Below are positions 12,878 through 23,836 of a DNA stretch of 64,000 nt, piece after piece. The stretch comes from Scenedesmus sp. ARA3 (Eukaryota; Chlorophyta; Chlorophyceae; Sphaeropleales; Scenedesmaceae). Numbering within the stretch: the first letter of the stretch is position 1; every line of letters starts with the position of its first letter. Below the pieces are notes generated by a model, which had not been told where the DNA came from, did not search any database, and saw only the letters and a list, made by a program, of their open reading frames with translations. The position numbers were made by a program, and so were the translations under genes. The stretch is taken from assembly GCA_004335835.1 (NCBI GenBank), contig RWJK01001098.1, positions 40,105 to 104,104 on the forward strand. The letters are read 5' to 3'.

Positions 12878-15800
12878 ATGCTGAACACAAGGGCTCTCCA
12901 GCAGCCGCGGTTAGCGCATTCTCAAAGACTTGACACGATCCTTCGTCACGCACTGCGTGTGGCTCCTAGCAGCGCCCGATGCAGCTCGACCACTCAAAGG
13001 CAGCGACAGGCAGGGCACAGCCTGGTGTGCCAAGCAGCAGCAGGAGCTGGGCCTGATCCTGCAGGCACCAAGAAGCAGCTGCCCATATTTCCGCTCAATG
13101 TTGTGGCGCTGCCTACGGCAGTGGTGCCCCTCATGATCTTTGAGGCCAGGTGCGTCCTGTGATGTAGTAGTCGAGCTGGTGCAGCACAGCAGCACCTGTT
13201 GTGGTTGAACTGGATGCTGTGCTGCTGCACAGCTACACAGCTTCAAACGCGGCATGGCATCTACAGTGCAGTGCAAGAGATACGAAATAGCAAAACCATA
13301 GATGATGAACATGACACACTGCACTGGTGTCGTCTTGTGTGGACATGCACCTGCACATTCAGCACAGGACACCCCGGGCTCCTTGTCCATGCAGCTGCCC
13401 TCATGCTCTAAATTTTAGTAGTAAGTAGGCTACGCGTTTTGCGTGGCCTAGTAACTACTTTCTTGCCCCTAGCATGTGCAGTGCTACAGCGAACTGGAAT
13501 CACAACCGCCCGTTCCCTCTACATCTGTGCTGCTGTATGTGTGGAAGACACCTTCATTGTCCGTCGCTGCCACGGCTTCCTGTACCGCAGCACTCACTAC
13601 ACTGCATTGCATTGCATTGCTTGTCGAGCTTGTCGCAACTGCAATGTCGCCTGGTGTTCTGGCCTCCTTTCTGCTGCAACACAGTACAGAGCAGCGTCAT
13701 CAACTTTGCAGCACTGCTTCCATGTGTCGTGCGCCTGGCTGATTGATGCACCACGCATGCGCTGCTGCGCCCCCAACACTGCCTGGCCTGGGCTGTGCTG
13801 CTGCCACACGGCTGCGTGGCTTGTATGTAAGGCAAGCATCAATACTATCCAAAACCGTTGGAGTAAAATCAACACCAATATATCATCAAACTCCACCACA
13901 TGCTGCTGCCTGAATTGTTGTTAAACAATGATAATAACAGAATGATGAAATGACGATCCCGCAGGTACCGCGTGCTGTTCAACACGCTGCTGGCGGGAGC
14001 AGAGAAGGTTGAGGAGGGCTTGGTTCAGGAGGACTCGCCGTTTGCAGGTGAGCCGGCAGCAGCAGCAGCAGCAGCAGTGTGGCGGCTTTCCATGCAGAGT
14101 TGTGCAGTGGAGTGAGGTGTGAGCACGGCAGCACTGACAGCTGGCAGGATGGCGGGGCAGCAGCAGCAGCCGCAGCAGCAGCGAGCACCACACGGCAGTT
14201 GCAGAACGACAGCGCCAGCAGCCATGTGTTCACATTCTCGGCGTATAAAAGCCGGTTGCACTGCGCTGCCGCTGTGCCTGCCATGTGCTGCGTGCACATG
14301 CGGAGGCTTGTGGACTCACGCAACAGCACTGGCCATGCTCTTGCCATCATCATTCCAGCAGCTTGCATGCAGCTTGCACCTTGATGCCTACTTGCCTCGC
14401 GCGGTGCCATCCTGCTGTGGAACGCCTGGCTGAGCTGTCTCTGAGACACACAGTCAAAAAACCTCATCCTCTTGTTGCTCCCTGTCGTGTAACACGTTAT
14501 TTGTATGTTACTTGCAGGCTGTTGGGGCTTTGGCGTGTGCTTTGTGGACGACAGCAACTGCATGTCAGCTATCGGCAGTGCACTTGGGATCCACAATTCC
14601 TGATCCTGTTGTTATCCTGTGTAACACCCTGTTGTATTGTATGTTACGTGCAGGCTCCCGGCGCTTCGGCATGTGCTTTGCCGATGATGTCGGCCGCATT
14701 TCGGGCATCGGCACTACACTCGAGATCCAAGACTTCCTGATCGAGTCCAGCGGGCGCATGTATGTTACTAACAAAGGCATCGAGCGCTTCAAAGTGACAA
14801 AGGTGGTCAAGCAGCAGCCGGTGCTGGTGTGTGAGGTGGAGGTGCTGCCGGAAGATGACGACCAGAGCGATGAGGTAAGCCGCAGGGTTTAGCCAACTTG
14901 GAGCTAGGGGTGGGGTTTGAAAGGCTGGGGTGGAGAGCAGGGCTTAGTGCGATTTAGTGCTGGTGTGCGAGGTGGAGGTGCTGCCAGAAGATGATGATCA
15001 GAGCGACGAGGTAAGCCGCAGGGTTTAGCTAACTGGGAGCTAGGGTTGGGGTTTAGAGGCAGGAGTCGAGAAAAAGGGTTTAGCACAGCTGGTGTGTGAG
15101 GTGGAGGTGCTGCCTGAAGATGACGACCAGAGCGATGAGGTAAGTTGCAGGGTTGAGCTAACTGGGAGCTAGGGTTAGGCAGGGGTGGAGAGCACGGCTT
15201 AGTGCGGTTTAGTGCTGGTGTGCAAGGTGGAGGTGCTGCTAGAAGGTTATTATCAGAGGGACGAGATAAGCCGCAGGGATTAGAACGCAGCTAGGGTTGC
15301 GGTTTAGAGGCAGGAGTAGAGAAAAATGGTTTAGCACAGCTGTTGTGTCAGGTGGAGTTGCTGCCTGAGGATGACGAACGTAGCGATGAGGGTAAGCCGC
15401 AAGCAGCAGACCTGTTGCGCACCGTGCTGCGCCTGCACCTCAAGCGCCGCACCAATCTGTACTCACTATTCTGCCCACCTGCCGACTCCTGCCTGCCTGC
15501 TTCACCTGCTTTCACCTACTTTTTCTTCGTGACAGGCCAAGGCGCTGGCAGCGCAGGTAGCAGACCTGTTCCGCAACGTGCTGCGCCTGCACCTTAAGAT
15601 TGCCCGAGCCAAGCTGCGCCCGGGCGCCAGCCGAGGCTCCTCAGCGGCTGCTGAGCCACTCAACTCGGAGGCTGAGGACGAGGTTATTGAGGCGATGGAG
15701 CTCACCGAGTCGAGTCCGAGCCAGCTGTCGTACTGGATCGCGCACGCGTTCTCGGTGAGTTTGCATGCAGCTGCAGGCTGCTCGCTGGGTCTCACAGGAT

Positions 15801-16228
15801 GCTTTGAATTAGATGTGTCGTAGGAGGTGAAGCTGTGTGTTGGGCAAAGCTGGTGCAGTGCTTCACAGATGAATTTAAAAGACCATGGAGCGGCTGCTGT
15901 ACTTGGTTTCTGTATGTACAAAGCCATGACAACCATCGACAAATACTCCTCCCGCCCCTGCTGTGTGTTTCCCTCTGTGTTTCTTTCATTTCTGCCCCAG
16001 CAGGACAGCCGGCTCACGCAGCAGACCCTGCTGGAGGTCAATAAGACCATGGAGCGGCTGCAGGAAGAGAAGGCGCTGCTGGAAGGCACACTCAAATACT
16101 ACTCTGCAGCAACAGCACTGGAGGGCGTGTTTGGCGGAGGCAGCGGATCAAGCTCTGCGTCATCGACCGAAGGAGCAAAGGGAGCATCCTCATCCGAGGT
16201 GCAGCCGCCGCCCGGCGGGCCCGACTAA
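12878..16228 (+). CDS. LON-substrate-binding-domain protein, probably plastid (340 aa, 5 exons)
   Basis: Exons 12878-13149, 13965-14047, 14654-14874, 15536-15754 and 16001-16228; phases close. Residues 1 to about 60 are rich in Arg, Ser and Ala with almost no acid residues, like a transit peptide. From about 65 (KKQLPIFPLNVVALP) the LON N-terminal (PUA-like) domain runs through RRFGMCFADDVG and the basic GIERFKVTKVV stretch. No AAA ATPase or Ser-Lys protease domain follows, so this is the stand-alone form found in plants and cyanobacteria, not a Lon protease. The tail has a Leu/Glu helix and a Gly/Ser-rich end. The last acceptor is CAGCAG, so one Gln may be optional. Function of stand-alone forms is poorly known. 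Confidence 0.92.
14505..14560 (+). repeat. Diverged copy of LON-gene exon 3 5' end
   Basis: The tract with acceptor ttgcag|GCTGTTGG matches the real junction at 14648-14690. It reads FGVCFVDDS where the exon reads FGMCFADDV. Confidence 0.8.
14950..15410 (+). repeat. Four tandem copies of LON-gene exon 3 3' end
   Basis: Copies at about 14957-15020, 15088-15150, 15213-15270 and 15343-15395 repeat 14820-14890 (VCEVEVLPEDDDQSDE plus the GTAAGCCGCAGGG donor). The period is about 125-130 bases. Each copy includes roughly 50 bases of intron, so the duplicated unit spans the exon-intron boundary. Confidence 0.9.
15395..15460 (+). repeat. Copy of LON-gene exon 4 5' part
   Basis: Matches 15550-15610 (ADLFRNVLRLHLK). 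Here it reads ADLLRTVLRLHLK. It directly follows the last exon 3 copy. Confidence 0.8.
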
Positions 16229-16261
16229 GGGGTTAAGAAGTGTGGTGATTGCGAGGGTTTA

Positions 16262-16700
16262 GGCCTTTGCGCTGGACGGCGTGTTTGGCGGAGGCAGCGG
16301 AGGCAGTTGCTCTTGCACTGAAGGAGCCAAGGGCGCATCCTCATCCGAGGTGCAGCCGCCGCCCGGCGGGCCCGACTAAGGGTTTAAGAAGTGGTAGTGA
16401 TTGCGAGGGTTTAGGCCCTGGCGTTGGAGGGTGTTTGGCGGAGACAGCGGAGGCAGTTCCTCTTCATCCTCCACTGAAGGAGCCAAGGGAGCCTCCTCAT
16501 CCGAGGTGCAGCCACCGCCCGGCGGGCCCAACTAAAGGTTTAAGTAGTGGTAGTGATCGCAGGGTTTAGGCCCTGGCGCCGGAGGGCGTGTTTGGCGGAG
16601 GCAGCGGAGGCAGTTCCTCTTCCTCCTCCTCCACTGAAGGAGCAAAGGGCGCCTCATCATCCAAGGTGCAGCCGCCGCTCAACGGGCCGGGCTGAGGGGT
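16262..16700 (+). repeat. Three copies of the LON-gene 3' coding end after the stop
   Basis: Copies at about 16280-16390, 16425-16535 and 16580-16700 repeat the last 110 bases of the CDS (GVFGGGSG ... GGPD and stop). They show that the duplications also affect the terminal exon, where no downstream splice site exists. Confidence 0.9.
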
Positions 16701-18983
16701 TTAGTTGGTGATGGAACCGTGGAGGTTTATAAACCCTCACAGTTAATCAAGCCCTGGCGATGGAGGGCGTGTTAAGTGTCAGCAGGTGTTGCTTAGTTTT
16801 GCGAAGGGGCGAACCGGGGCGTGCTTGGGTATGCATGTGTGCTGGCTGCTGCTGCTTGAACTGGCAGGCCACTTTGTCCTGACCGCCACGTTTCCAAGTC
16901 GCCACAGGCTGTGCTAGTTGGTGGCTGGCCACTGCTGTTGCCCACCAAATGCTGCACCCACTGCAGCTTCACTGCACTGCAGCAGCGCCTTTGTTCTGGG
17001 CTGGCATTGAAGCGTCTGCAATCACAGCCAGTCGTTGCAGCTAGTTTTGAGTCGATCCACTCATGGAGTTCAGGGCGCACTGGATGCATTGGCGAAAGAC
17101 AGTAGAGTGTCTTGGCGCGGCTGTGGGCGGTCGTGCTGGATGTGCTTTGCAGCCCTGCGTGCTTCTGGCTGTCCTGTAGTACTCAGCAGTTGACAGTGAC
17201 TGCATGATGCACTAAGCTTGTGACAACTGTCGCAGCAGTGGTACAGGTGGCACTTAATTGCTCATGGCACGATATTCAAAGTGCAACGATGGTTGCTCTG
17301 AGGCTCTGCGCAGCATGTGCACATGTACAGATGTGCGGTGCTTGGCAACTGTCGGATGTCTGTGCACACTGTGGTATGTGGCACATCACGCCTTGATGGC
17401 ATCATGCCATGGCCTGTATAGAGCCATAGCTATGCCTACTGCAGTTACTCGGGCAGCTACCGCTATAACAGTACTGCCATGTGCGGCTCTCACCGGCGTG
17501 CTGCAAGCTGCCACCAGCGGCAGACAGCGGGCTTTCAACAAGTTGTTGTAACATCTTGTTTGAGGTTTGTTTGTTTTGCGCCGCCGTTCAACGGCGGTCA
17601 GTGACCAGGCTTAGCCAGTATTATGAGTTTTAGCCAGCATGCCTGCGCAGGCTGGGTAGCCGCTACCAGACACTAGTAGTCATCATCATCATCACCAGAC
17701 ACTAGTAGTGTCTTGTCTGTCATATGTGTTGTCTGTACTACAGGCACTGCCTGTTGGTGTCAGCTGAACTGGTAACCGTACCAATAGCCCACATCACCAT
17801 TGCTTCAAAGTTTTCGAATAGTTACACATTTGCGTCCTTACATAACATGTACAAGGTACGTCACGACATGAGCAGTTACTGAATGCTTGGTTCGTTGCAC
17901 ATAGATGAGAGTGTAATACACATGCACATGCTGATGTGATACGACACAGCTGATGCCAGCCACTGCTGCTGTACCACTGGTTGAACGGTTTTGAACTGCA
18001 CAACCTGGCAAGTGGCTAGCCAGCTGCAAGCTGTGCGTCATTGCCAAAGCATTGTCGCCAACAAATCATGCCATCAAGATCTTGATCAAGAGGCCAAGCA
18101 GCAGCTACTCAAAGGCCAGTGCATCCAATGACCCCACTGCATGCACTGCAGGCACGTGTGAACAGCAACCGAACACACATGCTGAGGTGAGTGACACTCG
18201 CTTCATCATGACTCGTGGCAACAGTGATTCAATCCCACAAGAACGCCACCAATGAGGGTGCAGGTGTTCACACGGGGCCCAACTTGACACGAACAGAAGA
18301 CCTCTTGCTAACCAAGTCCAGTGCTCCAACTAAGACAAAACAAAAAGGTGTGACGCTTGCAGGACATCAACAGTCCCTGCTGCAGGCGCCCATTCAGCAG
18401 CAGCGGTCCACCACCTAGGCGGCACCACCCGCTAGCAGAGCTAGCGAAGGAGGCTGCCTCACTCGACCTTGCCCACTGCCCCACACGACTTGGGCCGTAC
18501 ACATGCCCACCAAGCAAGCAAGCACAGCGCAACGAGCATCCTAGTACGTTCTCAGCAGTAACAGCGCCCTCACAGCCCATCCTGCCTGCAGCAGCTGGTG
18601 CTATGAATGCCGAATTTTCCACTAGATCACAGCAGGCGCTGCATGCGCGCAGCACAAGCAGTGACTAAGCATACGCACTGCGGGCAGCCAGGCATGTTGC
18701 TGCGCTTGTCAAGGGGTATCATACCAACCGCAGAAGCAGCAGCTGCTGCTTCCAGGATGTATGAGCAAGAGTTGCTGGTAACCCCGCCTCGCTGCTAAAC
18801 CTGACCCACGAAAGCTGCTGCACAACCCAGCATCTGCACGCCCACATTGGCCCTTCAGCAGCAGCTGCAGCACTATCCATGTGCCTGCGCTGCTGCAGGC
18901 CAGTTGCTGCAGCTCCCACCGCTGCTAGCAGCAGCAGTAAAAGCAGCAACTTGCAGGTGCTCTCCTCATGCGGCAACTGCACC
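16701..18983. other. Intergenic, no supported gene
   Basis: Between two convergent genes. I see a short inverted repeat (CCGCCGTT/AACGGCGG) at about 17581-17597 and a direct repeat of CCAGACACTAGTAGT around a CAT run at 17666-17710. No coding exon stands out. Confidence 0.55.
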
Positions 18984-19748
18984 TTATGCCTCCTTCTTGG
19001 GACGTCCAGGGCCCCTGCGTGGGGTGGTGGCAAGCGGAGAGATAGGGGTGCCTGCAGGCCCTGGGGACTTGGTGGCACGCCTGCTGCCTGGAGCAGGTGA
19101 CTTGGCTGTCGTCCTCCTCCCCCTGGCGGGTGAAGTGGGCCGCTCAGCTGTCCTGGGAGTCCGCAGAACAGTCAGTGGCGTTGAAGCTCCTGCCTCTGCC
19201 GTCCGCGTGGCGCGGGGCGTCTGCAATGGGCAACAGGTGCGTTGGCGATGGGTTTGAAAAGCAGTACAAACGAGGAAGCCACTGGCGCAGGCGGGACACG
19301 CATACTAGCATTTAGAAATATAAATAAAGCGTCATGCGGCCTTGTGCGGACCACCGCAAGCGGTTGACCAGCCTGCTCAACAACAGGCCGTGCCCGGCGT
19401 GGCACTGTCAGCTGCACGCTCGCATCGCAGCCAGCTGCTCACCCTTGTAGCTGCAGGGGACTTTGCAGCCTCCTCGGTGGGCAACACGGGCTTGTGCTGC
19501 CTGGTGCTGCGCCTCACTGTCCTGCCCCCCTCCTCCACGAGCACTGTGCCTCCAGCTTCCTCCCCTTCTGACTTAGCATTCTTCTTGTTCTTTCCTGCGT
19601 TCTCCCTGTTCAAGTACAGGACTGCGATGAAAGCTACCAGCGCTACCAGAATCACCAGGCCAGCAACAAGCAGGTCGTCAGATGTTGGTGGCAGCTCCAT
19701 TGTTGCGTTTCCTCCATACATCAAATGAGTTGCATCGTGGCGACACAT
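18984..19748 (-). CDS. Single-span membrane protein with basic AT-hook-like tail (2 exons)
   Basis: Exons 19748-19443 and 19220-18984 join in phase (AGG|ACG) and give up to 180 residues. Starts at 19721 or 19700 are also possible. A strong helix (LLVAGLVILVALVAFIAVLYL) is followed by NRENAGKNKK and a long Arg/Pro/Thr/Ser-rich tail with no acidic clusters after residue 100. The last residues, RRGPGRPKKEA, match the AT-hook core (GRP flanked by basic residues) that binds the minor groove of A/T-rich DNA. A membrane anchor plus a DNA-binding-type tail would fit an inner nuclear envelope or thylakoid/nucleoid tether; that is inference. No homologue is recognised. Confidence 0.65.
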
Positions 19749-19999
19749 GGCGACGTCGTGCTGAGCACGTTGATAATCGTCTGAAATTGTGCAGAGCGTA
19801 ACACATGTTATTCTTGCTAGTGACTTGCCACTGTTCTTTATCTTCTTCTACCGCAGTTCACTTGTTCCGGCGTCAGTCTGGCAGGTTTGTGACTTTGCTT
19901 TGTCTTGTGACTGTGATCAGCTGCTCTGTGCCGCATATACTGGTCTTACTGGCACATCTCTCTCTGCAGAACACACCCCCAGCGGCAGTGCTGAACAAC
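19749..19999. promoter_or_regulatory. Short divergent intergenic region
   Basis: 251 bases between the first possible start of the membrane protein (minus) and the fibrillin start (plus). It must contain or overlap both promoters. No specific element is recognised. Confidence 0.45.
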
Positions 20000-22702
20000 A
20001 TGTCCATCCAGGTGCAAAGCAGTCTGCAACGTGCCAGCAGCAGAACCCCAGCACGTCTAGCTGCTGGGAGTCATGGATGCATACCATGCAGGTGGGCAGC
20101 TGCAGCTGCACATGTTGAGTGCAGGCACCACACTACGTTGGAGCTTCTGCTTCCCCCCGCTGCATCCATGCATCACATGCATTGCATTCCCTGCGGCCAC
20201 TGCAGCTTAATGAGTTGCTAGATGCGTTCATTTACATTTACCTAAACCAAGAAAAACCATGAATCTTGTCTCTTTTGTGCCAGCAGGCCTTGCCGCAGTA
20301 CAGCAGTACGTGTACGGGCAGCAGCACAGGCAGCGCCAGATGCAACAAAGCCCGCAGCAGCAGCGCAGCAGCTCAAGCAGGACATCATCCGCATGTCAGG
20401 CAGCAAGTATGGGCATGACCTGGATGCAGCAACTAGGGAGGCAGTACAGGCAAAAGTGAAGCAGCTGGAGGCGCTGCAACTGCCAGTGAAGGTAGAACAG
20501 GGTGCACTCACTGGCAGCAAGTGGACAACTGTGTTCACAACATCGGACGGTGCGTAGCAGTTTGCAGCAGCAGTGCAGCTGCCAGCTTGATCAACACGGT
20601 GTGCTTAGCAATGTACTAGGAGGTGATATGAACCGCAAAGCTGAACATGTGGTTGGGCTTTTGAGCTGTTGCCAAGGGTGTTCGTTCGGCCGTTGGTGCA
20701 TCAACCAACAGTGCTCTTGCCCAGCATGCACTGCCAGTGCATGATTGAATCAACATGGCATGCTTTTCAAGGGTTGTTTTACATGTAGCCACCTGCGGTG
20801 TTACCGCCGCCCGCTGCCGTGATGTATATGCCCACAGCACCTTGCACAACATCAAATGCATGCAATAATGTGTGCTGGCTGCTGCTGCTCTTGCTGCTGC
20901 TGCTTGCAGGCACCAGCTCAGGCAAGGTTGGCCCCTTCATCACAGATGTGGTGCAGGTAGGAGCACACAGCGAAGCACGGCTGATATGCGCAGCCATGTC
21001 CTACAGCTGCTAGTTGTGCAGCTGTCAACAGCATATGTGGTGCCGGTGCGCGCACACAGCGAAGCACAGCTTACTCGCAGCCATATCCTACAGCTGCTGA
21101 TTGTGCAGCTGTCAACAGCATATGTGGTGCTGGTGCGCGCACAAAGCAAAGTCACAGCTGAAACGCACAGCCATTTCCAGTACAACTGCCAGTTGTGCAC
21201 ACAATGCAGCTTCCAGGTGCAGTTGATTGTGCAGCATTGCGGGACTAGCAAACTGACCACAATAACCTGTTGGAGGCCAAGTGTGGGCCACAAGCAGATG
21301 CGCTGGGCTGGTTGAAGCGCTGCGCCTGTGCTGCTGTAATATGACAGCTGCTGTGCCTACAGAGCCGCACACATGCCAGCTGAGTCCCGCACCTTGCGCC
21401 ACTCTGTCCTGGGGACATGCGGCACCTCTGTGTGTGCCAGTACCGTATTTGCACTAAGTCTTTCGTGCCCTAATTATTCGTCACAGACCTCAATAATTTC
21501 TAGACTTTTCCTGAAGCGATAATTTTTCCTCACCGAGGCGGCCAAACACAGTGAAAATGTGACAAATTTCGCTGTTTTTGATCGAAAATGTGGCCGATAA
21601 TTTCCCGTTTTTCACAATTGTTCGTTGTGCCCGACAAATAATACAATTTCTGTTATGAAATACTTAGTGCAAATACGGCAATGCTTGCATTGGACGCGTT
21701 CGCGCCCACTCAACAGTGAAGTCACAGCTTGATCAAAATGCACGCCCATTTGTTGTTTGTTGGCTAACGTCAGCATGTGCAACTGCCGAGATAATTTTAC
21801 TTTGAACTTGCCATGCCCAGTTGTATAACATGTCACAATGTGTTGGCGAACAGGAGTTCCCAGCCGCAGAGACGGGCGTTCACTACAACGTGAGCAGAAC
21901 AATCAGCCTGAACTTGCCACACCCTGTTACTCAACACGTTACTTTGTTATGACTCACAGGAGTTCCCTGCCGCGGAGCCGGATGTGTACTACAACGTGAG
22001 CAGCCTGGGCCTGAACTTGCCACACCCTGTCACTTAACATGTTACTTTGTTATGTCTCACAGGAGTTCCCTGCCGCAGAGCCGGGTGTGTACTACAATGT
22101 GAGCAGCCTGGGCCTGGTGTCTGCAAGGCTGCGGGGCGAGTATGCCGTCACGCGCGATGACAGGGTTGATCTGGAGTTCAAAAACCTGGTGCTGAAGGTT
22201 GGGCCATTTCAGGCAGCAGAAAAGGTGTGTGGCTTGGTGGACCCTTGCACAATCATGTTGTGCTGAAGGTTGGGCCATTCCAGGCAGCGGAGTAAGTAGT
22301 TTTGTTTGTTTGGCGGCTATTAGTGCTGTGCTGCGCGGCGAGTTTGCCGTCACATGCGATGACAGGGTTGACCTGGAGTTCAAAACCCTGGTGCTGAAGG
22401 TTGGGCCCTTCCAAGCAGCAGAAAAGGTGTGTGGTGCTGCTGCTGTGCTGCGGTGCTGCCCAAGCATATGCATCTGGTTGGCATGACCAACACCTGTCAT
22501 AGCGGCTGCCTTCTGATGCATGCTCCTGTGTTGAGCGTGCTTCCAACAGATTGTCATTCACTGGTGCTGTTTGCTGTGCGATCACCTGCAGGTGTTTGAG
22601 GCCGGCCAGATGCGCGGCTACTGGCGCATGAGCTACGTGGATGGTGACTTCAGGGTGTTCTACACCAACAAGGACAACATGTTCATCCTGCGCAAGCTGT
22701 AG
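20000..22702 (+). CDS. Plastid lipid-associated protein / fibrillin (PAP family, 225 aa, 5 exons)
   Basis: Exons 20000-20091, 20284-20549, 20910-20956, 22063-22224 and 22592-22702; phases close. Residues 1 to about 45 are a transit peptide (VRVRAAA is a likely cleavage area). The PAP/fibrillin domain follows: LTGSKWTTVFTTSDG, GKVGPFITDVVQ, GVYYNVSSLG, then DLEFKNLVLKVGPFQ and the C-terminal MRGYWRMSYVDGDFRVFYTN, ending ILRKL. These are the lipocalin-like strands of the family. Fibrillins sit at plastoglobules and thylakoids and are thought to handle lipids or quinones; which subgroup is not clear. Introns 3 and 4 are loaded with copies of the adjoining exons, and intron 3 also holds a small inverted-repeat element. 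Confidence 0.95.
20985..21145 (+). repeat. Tandem copies of fibrillin exon 3 3' junction
   Basis: Two further copies, period about 87 bases, of the stretch starting GATGTGGTGCAG|GTAGGAG and running into the intron (original 20946-21030). In the copies the donor GT is degraded to GG/TG. Confidence 0.8.
21443..21678. mobile_element. 236-base inverted-repeat element (MITE-like) in fibrillin intron 3
   Basis: Perfect 17-base terminal inverted repeats: CCGTATTTGCACTAAGT at 21443-21459 and its complement at 21662-21678. The inside is A/T-rich, unlike the surroundings, and non-coding. I see no clear target-site duplication. Confidence 0.7.
21850..22015 (+). repeat. Two copies of fibrillin exon 4 5' end
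   Basis: Copies near 21852-21895 and 21958-22006 repeat the real start at 22063 (acceptor plus EFPAAEPGVYYNVSS). Both copies and the real exon contain AAC/AAT|GTGAGC, a donor-like site inside coding sequence. Confidence 0.9.
22255..22430 (+). repeat. Two copies of fibrillin exon 4 3' end
   Basis: A short copy at about 22260-22292 and a longer one at 22326-22424. The longer copy keeps an open frame (GEFAVTCDDRVDLEFKTLVL) and the same GAAAAG|GTGTGTGG donor as the real exon. Confidence 0.9.
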
Positions 22703-22789
22703 TAATACACTGTCAGCAGCTGTCTGGCGGCTTTCTGAGTTGCAGTTTGTATACATGGCCTCAGACAAAGATGGTGTTTGGATGCCTTT

Positions 22790-22832
22790 TGCATGCGACA
22801 AGGACAACCTGTTCATCCTGCGCAAGCTGTAG
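22790..22832 (+). repeat. Copy of fibrillin last codons after the stop
   Basis: Repeats DKDNLFILRKL and the TAG stop about 130 bases beyond the real end. Confidence 0.9.
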
Positions 22833-23836
22833 TGACAACATACTGTCAGAGCAGCTGCTTAGTGGCTCATTGCAGTTGGTTTGAATGGTATCGGGCAAAG
22901 ATGGTGTGTCGATCCCTGGTTCCGCATCCACGGCGGTAGCGCTGGTGTGATTTGATGAGTGCTGCAACATGATGGTCTGCATCTGGCGCGCAGGTTCAGC
23001 ATGCTGCGGTGAGGTAGTGCGGCGATGCTGCAGTTGCTGAGGCTGATGCTTTTAACATACAGTTGATGTTTATGCATTGTCGGCATTGTGTGTTGTGCAG
23101 CAGACTGTCTGCGCCAGCTGGTGTGTTGTAGGGCTGCTTTTGTTCAGCAGTTGCGTGAATGCCGACAGCAGCAGCCAATTGTTCAGCTGCTTGCAGTAAC
23201 TGCCTTGAAGCCAACATCACCACGCGCCGAGGGTCGCACGCATGAAATCAATTCGTCGTTTTGCATGCTTGGTGTGTGCCTGCCGCATGGCATGTGCCTG
23301 TACAGATTGTGCCTTTCATGTTTGCCGTGGCACACGCTGGGTTGTGTGGGGTGTTTAGGGGTGCCGTTCTGGCATAAGCCGGCGGCATGGGGTGTGACAA
23401 GATTCAAGTGGAAGCACCACTTGGGCAGCACGTAAGAAACAGTGGTGCCAACCACTGGTGCTGCCTACAACGGGCAGTGACTCACTGCCTGCAACAAAGG
23501 TTGTTGCAGCAGCAGAGCAGCAGCAGTTGCAGCTGAAGGTGCAGCTTGTAGCCATGGCAAGAGTTTCTAGCGCCTGTTACTTGTTTGGAGAGTGCTTATG
23601 CTAGTTGTAGGTGCACTGGGTCTGCCTTGAGGTAACTGGTATCATTGTGGGTGATGTCATTACCCAAGGTTGGCATGCCGTAATCGATGAGCACGCGATG
23701 ACAGCTGGCGTTGGCTGCAGTAAGCTGCACCTTTTGCATATTGGTAACAGCTGAAGTTGTAACGATCAAGATGTGTATATGCTGATCGGCAGCCTGTGTC
23801 AGCATGTAGGCCGTACACCACCGCACGTACAGAAAC
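22833..23836. other. Intergenic, no supported gene
   Basis: About 1 kb between fibrillin and the intronless ORF. No convincing exon. Confidence 0.55.

Noticed and set aside
17579..17600. Hairpin as a bacterial-type terminator
   Set aside because: Short inverted repeat without a T run, in a eukaryotic intergenic region.
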